This document shows positions 58,934 to 64,000 of a stretch of DNA of 64,000 nucleotides, one piece after another. Position 1 is the stretch's first letter. Every line of letters starts with the position of its first letter. The notes under the pieces were generated by a model. It did no database searches. It was not told where the DNA came from and saw nothing but the letters and a program-made list of their open reading frames with translations. A program made the position numbers and the translations under genes. Source of the stretch: a virus. Where the stretch lies: IMG/VR virus record IMGVR_UViG_3300042868_012479, positions 18,524-82,523 of that record. One strand, written 5' to 3'.

Positions 58934-59401
58934 CTAGCAGCCCTGCTGCCGGTTGGCCTGCTCCTCTCCGGCAATCAGCCACGACACGAGCCGGGTGAGG
59001 TTGATGGTGCGGTGGCAATGGAACGGCCGTCGCTTGACGCACGCGCTCCCCAACTTGCCGGCGTTAGGGCAGGCCGTCGTATAGCCGTACTCCGTCGGAG
59101 CGGATACCACGATGTCCACGCAAGGCTCGCCCTTCTTGGTCAGGTACACACCGGCAGGGTGAATGTCGCGGTTCACTTGGCCGGCCACCCGGAACTCAAA
59201 GGTAATGCGGCCGGCTTCATCGGTGAACGCCGCGCCGGTCGTCTTGACTCGGCCAAGGGCGCGATGGTCGGCGTGGCGGCCGGCTGCGGCCGTTGCCCTA
59301 TCCTCGAACTCCTTCGGCTTGGTCGGTGCGCTCCACGCCGTCAGGACGACGACTTTGCCGGCACTCTTGGCCGCTGCTGCTAGGGCTTCCGTGTAGTCCA
59401 T
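58934..59401 (-). CDS. Paralogous orphan family, member B
   Basis: 155 residues, GAGGAG upstream. Aligns throughout with the genes at 55754 and 61263: ALGRVKTTGAAF, VNRDIHPAGVYLTKKGEP, SAPTEYGYTTACPNAGKLGS, CVKRRPFHCHRTINLTRL. The N-terminal ALAAAAKSAGKVV helix is also shared. Conserved Cys/His set suggests a zinc-stabilised fold. Closest to member A in the middle region. Function unknown. Confidence 0.7.
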   Translation of the reverse strand: MDYTEALAAAAKSAGKVVVLTAWSAPTKPKEFEDRATAAAGRHADHRALGRVKTTGAAFTDEAGRITFEFRVAGQVNRDIHPAGVYLTKKGEPCVDIVVSAPTEYGYTTACPNAGKLGSACVKRRPFHCHRTINLTRLVSWLIAGEEQANRQQGC

Positions 59402-59448
59402 ACCGGTTCTCCTCTCTGTGCTGCCGGCTCATCAGACCGGCTGCTGCC

Positions 59449-59478
59449 ATCTTACACCCGCCGGTGGCCACGAGTCAA
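59449..59478 (-). promoter_or_regulatory. Sigma70-type promoter with 5' stem-loop
   Basis: TTGACT, 18 bases, TAAGAT; GCCGGT...GCCGGC stem at the predicted start, then AGCACAGAGAGGAG. Confidence 0.78.
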
Positions 59479-59535
59479 GCCGGCGCGCTGGCCATTGACC
59501 GGCTCTTGATTGGCCGGCTCCGAACCGAACCGCGC

Positions 59536-59582
59536 GGGGGTATGGGGGGCTGGCCGGCTCGTGTATAGGGGCGCGAAAAAAA
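59536..59582 (-). repeat. Cassette element, copy 11
   Basis: C-rich core intact, spacing 18, second box CTATACA instead of CTATTAG, full T-tract. Confidence 0.78.
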
Positions 59583-59603
59583 CTGGCCGCCGGTATCAAC
59601 GGA

Positions 59604-59637
59604 CAACAGAAAGGCCGCCCCCGAAGGAGCGGCCTCT
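59604..59637 (-). terminator. Cassette terminator
   Basis: GAGGCCGCTCC-TTCG-GGGGCGGCCTTTC followed by TGTTG. Confidence 0.82.
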
Positions 59638-59662
59638 CGTTGCCCGAGTGTCGATCAGCGGC

Positions 59663-60157
59663 CTAGCCGGTGATGATCGCACCCTTCCGGCGGTTCTCAA
59701 TGCCCAACGCCCAAGCCAGATCTCCGTACGAAGTCCGAGCGTCGGCGAGCATCTGGAGATCCTCTGGACGCTGCTCCCAGAGCGCGACGATGGTACGGCG
59801 TGCCGACTCGGTGAGATCTCCGAAGTCCTCTTCGTCGTAGCCCGTTGAGTAGTGGGCAGCGTCATCTACCAACTCGCGGAACTCTGCCGGATTCATCGCC
59901 AAGACCACCCAACCCTCGTTGGTGCCGTTCGTTGACCGAATCTCGACAGAGACGAAGTCAAGGTCGCGGCTCGTGTGGTCATCCCAGAAGCGACCGGGAA
60001 CCAAGATCGCCTTCGCGGCCTTGCCGAGCGAGCGGCGAGCCGCATTCGCAGCGGCGTGCTCCTCATCAGTGATGGAGAGCAGGACGGCGCGGATGATTGA
60101 CCGCACCTCGATCAGACGCTTCTGGTTGCTCTCGTTGCTGAACGGATTTCCTTCCAT
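59663..60157 (-). CDS. Orphan cassette protein
   Basis: 164 residues; AAAGGGG upstream. Helical, acidic C-terminal half (YDEEDFGDLTESARRTIVAL); N-terminus opens NPFSNESNQKRLIEVRSIIR. No family recognised. Own promoter and terminator. Confidence 0.65.
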   Translation of the reverse strand: MEGNPFSNESNQKRLIEVRSIIRAVLLSITDEEHAAANAARRSLGKAAKAILVPGRFWDDHTSRDLDFVSVEIRSTNGTNEGWVVLAMNPAEFRELVDDAAHYSTGYDEEDFGDLTESARRTIVALWEQRPEDLQMLADARTSYGDLAWALGIENRRKGAIITG

Positions 60158-60208
60158 TGCGAACCCCTTTCGTCAGGGCGGGTCTGTGCCGACAACCCCA
60201 ACACCAAG

Positions 60209-60237
60209 AGAGTACATCGACACACGGGCAAGGTCAA
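60209..60237 (-). promoter_or_regulatory. Sigma70-type promoter
   Basis: TTGACC, 17 bases, TACTCT; leader contains GGCACAGA. Confidence 0.72.
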
Positions 60238-60286
60238 GTCCGACGCAGAGCCGGTACACCCCCCCCTAGGGGTGGCCTCTGGTCAA

Positions 60287-60388
60287 GGGGGTATGGGGGA
60301 AATAGCCGGCGGTAATAGGTGGCCTGAAAAAAACAGGGGCAGGGGGTATGGGGGAAATGATCGCGCGAGCAATAGCACCCGGAAAAAA
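60287..60388 (-). repeat. Cassette elements, copies 12 and 13
   Basis: Tandem pair (60287-60333, 60342-60388), spacings 17 and 19, second boxes CTATTAC and CTATTGC. Confidence 0.8.
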
Positions 60389-60430
60389 CGTTGCCCGTGT
60401 GAAGCTCGGCATTGCCCGTGTGAAGCTCTA

Positions 60431-60476
60431 CAAAGAGAAAGAGGCCGCCCCCCGCACAGATGGGGAGCGGCCTCGT
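60431..60476 (-). terminator. Cassette terminator
   Basis: GAGGCCGCTCCCC and GGGGGGCGGCCTC form the stem, followed by TTTCTCTTTG. Confidence 0.82.
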
Positions 60477-60493
60477 AGAAAACCCGGAGAGGC

Positions 60494-60952
60494 CTAGCGG
60501 TAGTCGCTCGGCATCACAGGCTCGGTGAGCGAGTCAATCCACACCGCACCAATCAGCGGCGTATCCAAGAGCGAAGACTCAACGGCCTCAAAGACCTCGG
60601 CACCGATAGCCGAAGTTTCTCCGCCCATAGCGTCTACGAAGTTGGCGAACTCGACCGGACTATCGGCAAAGGTAGCCGCCTGTGCCGGAGTCATAGTCTT
60701 CCAGTCGCTACCCTCGTAGTACGCCCAGAAGGAGCCGCCGCGCTCGTCGTCAGCCCAACCAATCAGAACCGCAAGAGCGGTGCCGTAGGTAGGTACATAG
60801 GCGATAAGGTCGTCGCCGTCGCCGTAGCGGACATAGACGCGATAGGCCGCGTCAGCCGGGAGCGTCTGGCGGCAAGCCGGGCAGGTTCCCTGCGACTGGT
60901 TGCCGAGGTACTTGCGAACCCACTTCTGCGCCGTAGTTGTGAGGTCTTCCAT
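60494..60952 (-). CDS. Orphan cassette protein with CxxC site
   Basis: 152 residues from ATG 60952 (GGAAGGAA upstream). CPACRQTL near residue 24 is half a zinc ribbon or rubredoxin knuckle; the middle is beta-rich (AAYRVYVRYGDGDDLIAYVP) and the end acidic. Not recognised. Confidence 0.65.
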   Translation of the reverse strand: MEDLTTTAQKWVRKYLGNQSQGTCPACRQTLPADAAYRVYVRYGDGDDLIAYVPTYGTALAVLIGWADDERGGSFWAYYEGSDWKTMTPAQAATFADSPVEFANFVDAMGGETSAIGAEVFEAVESSLLDTPLIGAVWIDSLTEPVMPSDYR

Positions 60953-61001
60953 CTGTTCCTTCCTTCCTGTGCCTGTGCCGTTGGCAAGTGCCAACACCAG
61001 A

Positions 61002-61029
61002 AAGGTAGCAGGTCTACGGCGGAAGTCAA
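61002..61029 (-). promoter_or_regulatory. Sigma70-type promoter with 5' stem-loop
   Basis: TTGACT, 16 bases, TACCTT; GTTGGCACTTGCCAAC at the predicted start. Confidence 0.73.
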
Positions 61030-61076
61030 GTCGAGGTGCGCCGGTCGCAACCGGTAGGGAAGGCCGCCGGTAGGAA

Positions 61077-61171
61077 GGGGGGTATGGGGGAACGCGCGCC
61101 CCTGTATAGAGGCGTGAAAAAAACAGGGGGTATGGGGGAATAAATGAACTCCTAATAAGAGCCGGAAAAAA
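61077..61171 (-). repeat. Cassette elements, copies 14 and 15
   Basis: Tandem pair (61077-61123 and 61126-61171), only 2 bp apart, spacings 17 and 18, second boxes CTATACA and TTATTAG. Confidence 0.82.
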
Positions 61172-61201
61172 CCAAGCTGGACAGGCGAACTAGTCCGGCA
61201 A

Positions 61202-61246
61202 CAAAGAGAGGCCGCCACTCCCGCACAGATGAGAGCGACGGCCTCG
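61202..61246 (-). terminator. Cassette terminator
   Basis: GAGGCCG..CGGCCTC outer stem with an inner CTC/GAG pair, followed by TCTTTGTTG. Confidence 0.75.
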
Positions 61247-61262
61247 GAGATAACGCGAGCGG

Positions 61263-61718
61263 CTAGCCCTCGACTTGTTCCTCACCCGCGATGACCCACG
61301 ACACGAGGCGCGTGAGGTTCACGCTCCGGTGCGCGTGGAACGGCTTCCGCTTCTCGCAAGCAGTACCGAGCTTCCCCGCGTTCGGACAGGCCGTAGTGTA
61401 TCCGTACTCCGTAGGTGCTCCAATGATGAGCGAGAGCGTAGGCTCGCCCTTCTTGTTCAGCACGATTCCGGTGGCCTCTTGCGTGCGGTCAAGCATACCG
61501 GAAGCCGTGAACAGGAACGATACGCGCCCCCTCTCATCGTAGCGAGCTTCACCGGACACCTTCACGCGACCAATCGCGCGGTGTTCGGCCTGCCGGCCTG
61601 CTGCGCCTTCCTCGCGACGCTCCAATGTTCGCGGCGTTGTCCAATCGCTCCACGCCGTCAGGGTGGTAATCTTACCTGCGGCCTTCGCCGCTGCTGCTAG
61701 TGCTTGCTGTGTGTTCAT
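61263..61718 (-). CDS. Paralogous orphan family, member C
   Basis: 151 residues, GGAAGGAA upstream. Third copy of the family (ALAAAAKAAGKITTLTAWSD, AIGRVKVSGEA, GAPTEYGYTTACPNAGKLGT, CEKRKPFHAHRSVNLTRLVS). The middle is the most divergent: VLNKKGEPTLSL replaces VYLTKKGEP. Shares its transcript with no other gene; promoter 61762-61791. Confidence 0.7.
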   Translation of the reverse strand: MNTQQALAAAAKAAGKITTLTAWSDWTTPRTLERREEGAAGRQAEHRAIGRVKVSGEARYDERGRVSFLFTASGMLDRTQEATGIVLNKKGEPTLSLIIGAPTEYGYTTACPNAGKLGTACEKRKPFHAHRSVNLTRLVSWVIAGEEQVEG

Positions 61719-61761
61719 AGGTTCCTTCCTTCCTACTACGCCGGAAAGCTCCGGTGATTAG

Positions 61762-61791
61762 ATACTACACCCAACCACCGGAGCGCGTCAA
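61762..61791 (-). promoter_or_regulatory. Sigma70-type promoter with 5' stem-loop
   Basis: TTGACG, 18 bases, TAGTAT; CCGGAGCTTTCCGG at the predicted start. The -35 touches the upstream stop, and this short boundary has neither terminator nor element. Confidence 0.77.
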
Positions 61792-61792
61792 A

Positions 61793-62191
61793 TCAGGCCA
61801 CCGACTCGCGGAGTGTGTACCCGCCGGCAACGAGAACGCCGGAAATCTTGTCGGCCTCATCAGCCGTGAAGCTTCGGTGGTCGCTCCCTTGATTCACTAG
61901 TAGAACAGCATGACCAACAAGGCCGCCGCCGAATAGATACGCCGGAGCCGAGTTCGTCGCTTCTGCGAGCAAATCACACGCCGCCAAGTTCATCAGTACC
62001 GGCTGATGGTAGAGGCCTTCCTCATCAACCCAGAGAATCACCGGAACACCCGCAAGCTCGCCGGTGCCGGCAATCTCCACAAGGTCGCACCCAATCGTGC
62101 GGTACATCTCGCCGAGGCCTTCCTCATTATTCCAAGAAATCCGCTCAATCCACGAGCCGGACTCGTCTACCTTTACGACAAATGCGAACAT
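61793..62191 (-). CDS. DUF3846-like protein
   Basis: 132 residues, GGAG upstream. TIGCDLVEIAG, WVDEEGLYHQPVLMNLAAC and YLFGGGLVGHAVLL follow the pattern of the DUF3846 family, found in phages and plasmids with no known function. Own promoter; lacks a terminator, so read-through into member C is likely. Confidence 0.72.
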   Translation of the reverse strand: MFAFVVKVDESGSWIERISWNNEEGLGEMYRTIGCDLVEIAGTGELAGVPVILWVDEEGLYHQPVLMNLAACDLLAEATNSAPAYLFGGGLVGHAVLLVNQGSDHRSFTADEADKISGVLVAGGYTLRESVA

Positions 62192-62234
62192 CTGCGCTCT
62201 CCTTCCTTACTCATCGGGAAGCCCCGACACAGAG

Positions 62235-62264
62235 AGAATACACCCAACCGATAGGCCGCGTCAA
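62235..62264 (-). promoter_or_regulatory. Sigma70-type promoter with 5' stem-loop
   Basis: TTGACG, 18 bases, TATTCT; TCGGGGCTTCCCGA at the predicted start. Confidence 0.78.
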
Positions 62265-62309
62265 ATCCGGCAAGTCGAGCTACGGCTACCGGTACGCGAC
62301 CGGCGAGCT

Positions 62310-62355
62310 GGGGGGTATGGGGGGAGTCGCGCCCGTGATAGAGCGCATGAAAAAA
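62310..62355 (-). repeat. Cassette element, copy 16
   Basis: C-rich core; second box CTATCAC, about 17 from the ATA. Its T-tract is also the tail of the upstream terminator hairpin. Confidence 0.76.
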
Positions 62356-62382
62356 CCCCCAGCTGGGATGAGCAGCTGGGGG
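62350..62382 (-). terminator. Cassette terminator fused to element copy 16
   Basis: CCCCCAGCTG and CAGCTGGGGG form a perfect 10-bp stem followed by TTTTTT. Confidence 0.92.
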
Positions 62383-62412
62383 CGTAGTCCGGTGGAAAGG
62401 ATCACCGGCGTA

Positions 62413-62697
62413 TTATTCGGGGCTGATGAAACGGCCTTCCTCTCCGTTCTCCATCAAGATAAAGTCGGCCAAGCGGCGCGCGATAGTGTCGGCGTTCTCG
62501 TGGCGGCCTAGCACCGGATACCCTGCCGTACAACCGGCGGAGTAGTCGTAGCCGTCATTAGCGCGCTGCCAAAGCGTACCGCCAAAGTTCACGCCATCCG
62601 TACTCATCAAGGCCACCCACGAATCATCCGCTAGGTCAATGCGAAGGTATCCGGCCTCGCTCATCTCGTATAGTTCAGTTCCTTCTAATCCCATCAT
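62413..62697 (-). CDS. Hypothetical protein
   Basis: 94 residues (start ATG 62697, or the next codon; AGGAGAGAG upstream). Beta-rich with GYLRIDLADDSWVALMSTDG and YDYSAGCTAGYPVLG. Last gene of a three-gene unit read from 63166-63195, ending at a strong terminator. Not recognised. Confidence 0.62.
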   Translation of the reverse strand: MMGLEGTELYEMSEAGYLRIDLADDSWVALMSTDGVNFGGTLWQRANDGYDYSAGCTAGYPVLGRHENADTIARRLADFILMENGEEGRFISPE

Positions 62698-62709
62698 CTC
62701 TCTCCTATC

Positions 62710-62883
62710 TCATCCTGCCGGAGCACAAACGGCATCCGCGCAAGGCCATCCTAGCACTACTGCTACCAATGACGCAAGTACGAGCAGCGCGAACACAAGC
62801 TTCACTCGTTCCATACGACGCTGATGTGCGAACCACGCTTCGGACTCGCGTAGGTACTCGGCCTTCGTAATAAGGCTACGCAT
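62710..62883 (-). CDS. Small single-pass membrane protein
   Basis: 57 residues starting in a TAATG overlap with the preceding gene. One membrane helix (VKLVFALLVLASLVAVVLGW) with a basic cytoplasmic side before it and two Cys after it. Short and unrecognised, but the coupling supports it. Confidence 0.58.
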   Translation of the reverse strand: MRSLITKAEYLRESEAWFAHQRRMERVKLVFALLVLASLVAVVLGWPCADAVCAPAG

Positions 62884-63122
62884 TATTCGTACTCCTCATC
62901 GCTCAACGGATAGCCGGCCTCATCAAGAACCGCTAGCGCGCACTCGGCAATCGCATTGCGGTAGTCGCCGATGGTCGCCTTATCTCCGGGGTAGAACCCA
63001 CGGAAGTCCACATCAGGCAAGTCGTCAGGGGTCAGGCCACACGCGCCCTCAACCTTGCGAGCTACCGCGACATAGAACTTGCTGAACGGAACCGACAAGA
63101 CCTCGTTTACATCTCTGCTCAT
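62883..63122 (-). CDS. Hypothetical protein
   Basis: 79 residues, AAGGAG upstream. Mainly helical with an acidic end (AGYPLSDEEYE) and a motif DLPDVDFRGFYPGDKAT. First gene behind its promoter. Not recognised. Confidence 0.62.
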   Translation of the reverse strand: MSRDVNEVLSVPFSKFYVAVARKVEGACGLTPDDLPDVDFRGFYPGDKATIGDYRNAIAECALAVLDEAGYPLSDEEYE

Positions 63123-63165
63123 CGTTTACTCCTTCCTTCCTACACCGGCAACTGCCGGCTATGCC

Positions 63166-63195
63166 AGATTACACCCAACGCTATACAGAAGTCAA
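63166..63195 (-). promoter_or_regulatory. Sigma70-type promoter with 5' stem-loop
   Basis: TTGACT, 18 bases, TAATCT; GCCGGCAGTTGCCGG at the predicted start, identical in plan to the promoter at 57865. Confidence 0.8.
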
Positions 63196-63198
63196 ATC

Positions 63199-63435
63199 TC
63201 AGGTCGTCTCAATAAACTTAAACTCGGCTTCCTCGGTCGGGTCAAACGCAATAGGCCGACCGGCTGCCACCCAAGCGTCAAGCTCTACGCGCCACTTCCA
63301 CGGACTCTCAATGAGGTCAAGCAACAAGTCGCACCGGTCAGTAGTATTCGCATACTCGGCATAGCCGCCGTGAACCATTGCGCGAGCAAACGCCAACACA
63401 TCAGATTCGTCGTAAGGCCAATCAAATGTTCCCAT
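63199..63435 (-). CDS. Hypothetical protein
   Basis: 78 residues from ATG 63435 (GGAAGG upstream). Contains ESDVLAFARAMVHGGYAEYA and a Trp-rich segment (SPWKWRVELDAWVAAGR). Overlaps the zinc-ribbon gene upstream by 14 bases. Not recognised. Confidence 0.62.
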   Translation of the reverse strand: MGTFDWPYDESDVLAFARAMVHGGYAEYANTTDRCDLLLDLIESPWKWRVELDAWVAAGRPIAFDPTEEAEFKFIETT

Positions 63436-63574
63436 TATCCCTTCCTTCCTGTACGCCAATCTCCTCTAACGATGATACCTGCGCGTCAGCAAAGCACTCG
63501 GCACAGATACGCGATTCGTACTGCCGGTCGTCCTCTACTTCACTCCCGCACCAAGAACAAGCGTTCCTACTCAC
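63422..63574 (-). CDS. Small zinc-ribbon protein
   Basis: 50 residues from GTG 63574 with GGAAGGAG upstream. CSWCGSEVEDDRQYESRICA followed by ECF makes a four-Cys ribbon (CxxC, CxxC). Overlaps both neighbours. Function unknown. Confidence 0.6.
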   Translation of the reverse strand: MSRNACSWCGSEVEDDRQYESRICAECFADAQVSSLEEIGVQEGRDNGNI

Positions 63575-63935
63575 CTGATACTCCTTCCTTATGAGCCGCA
63601 TACTCATCGGCTACCCTACGAGCATACTGCTTGGCTTCCTCAAAGTCAATAAAGACCTCGCCCTCGTCGTTGTCGTGATAGACGACCTCGAACCACGCAT
63701 TATTGTGGAACTCAAGCGTGCCGGCCTTCTCGGCATCAGCGAGCTTCTCGTCGGTATCAAGCCCCTTCGCGTCAAGGTCGTTAGTATACCGGAGAACGCT
63801 CGTGCTGCCGTCTGGCTCGGTAAGGTGAACCCTCATCTCGCCGTTCCGGTAGATGACGATTTCCTTATCATCAGAGAACCACACCGGTTCGCAATCGTGA
63901 TACGGCGTAAAGAAGGCCGCGTCGTTCCTGCTCAT
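63567..63935 (-). CDS. Hypothetical protein
   Basis: 122 residues from ATG 63935 in a TAATG overlap. Beta-rich (KEIVIYRNGEMRVHLTEPDG) with a helical end (FEEAKQYARRVADEYAAHKE), very acidic. Not recognised. Coupled to the partial gene at the window end. Confidence 0.62.
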   Translation of the reverse strand: MSRNDAAFFTPYHDCEPVWFSDDKEIVIYRNGEMRVHLTEPDGSTSVLRYTNDLDAKGLDTDEKLADAEKAGTLEFHNNAWFEVVYHDNDEGEVFIDFEEAKQYARRVADEYAAHKEGVSGE

Positions 63936-64000
63936 TAGTTCCACCCAACTTCCTGCCACGCGACAAAGCACTCGTCGCACAAATCCACCGACTCCTCATA
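63935..64000 (-). CDS. Zinc-ribbon-like protein, C-terminal fragment
   Basis: Only the last 21 residues are inside the window, including LCDECFVAWQEVGWN. The CDEC pair suggests another small zinc ribbon. Start outside. Confidence 0.5.
   Translation of the reverse strand, partial: YEESVDLCDECFVAWQEVGWN

Noticed and set aside
55598-62355. CRISPR array or iteron origin built from the repeated elements
   Set aside because: Copies are separated by genes, have no uniform spacers, and no cas genes are nearby; a phage origin cannot be excluded but has no direct support.
62732-62761. TTGCGT-18-TAGGAT promoter inside the 57-residue membrane gene
   Set aside because: It lies within coding sequence and lacks the stem-loop and CACAGA leader of the other array promoters.

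Overview
The window is a contiguous piece of a large, mosaic tailed phage (siphovirus type). It carries a large terminase, HK97-type portal, protease and capsid, head-tail connectors, a lambda G/GT-style frameshift pair, a 3,824-residue tape measure, fibres, a lysis region, recombination and replication genes, three tRNAs and a long array of small orphan genes. No integrase or prophage repressor is visible. The host cannot be proven. Leaderless transcripts driven by extended -10 promoters, a holin with an ALNPED-type tail as in actinophages and a Pro/Thr-rich secreted protein make an actinobacterium the best guess, with Chloroflexi or other Gram-positives possible.

Layout. 1-6.3 kb: small rightward genes with two glycosyltransferases, an NAD-dependent epimerase, a nucleotide-modification-associated protein and a secreted subtilase. 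6.3-8.2 kb: leftward terminase. 8.2-14.4 kb: rightward fibre genes, then membrane and surface proteins of the lysis region. 14.5-37.7 kb: leftward holin, endolysin, S74 tail fibre, tail hub, tape measure, assembly chaperones and two paralogous tail-tube proteins. 37.8-39.3 kb: a rightward pair (histone-H1-like peptide and metallophosphoesterase) splits the structural operon. 39.3-44.9 kb: leftward connectors, capsid and protease. 45.1-54.9 kb: rightward portal fusion, cytosine methyltransferase, HNH, annealing protein, RecB-like nuclease, DnaC-like loader, RusA, SSB, thioredoxin, a candidate structured RNA, HNH and tRNAs. 55.2-64 kb: GC-rich leftward array of small gene cassettes.

The cassette array is the most striking part. 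Most genes there have their own sigma70-type promoter (TTGACT or TTGCGT, 16-18 bp, TAnnnT), and most promoters place a stem-loop at or near the predicted transcript start, followed by CACAGA and a strong ribosome site. Most cassettes end in a hairpin terminator. Wherever such a terminator separates two cassettes, one to three copies of a roughly 47-bp element sit just beyond it: TTTTTTC-6-CTATTAG-(16-19)-ATA inside CCCCCATACCCCC, always in the same orientation relative to the genes. Sixteen copies were read. I know of no description of this element; it may be a regulator site (stoperator-like), a phage-specific promoter or a recombination seam for cassette exchange.

Elsewhere, a palindromic -10 box apparently fires two leaderless genes in opposite directions (8.2 kb), the tape measure carries a ParB-like motif and two HExxH zinc-protease motifs, the portal is fused to a HAD phosphatase, and the cytosine methyltransferase has its motif IX in a different reading frame from its other motifs.
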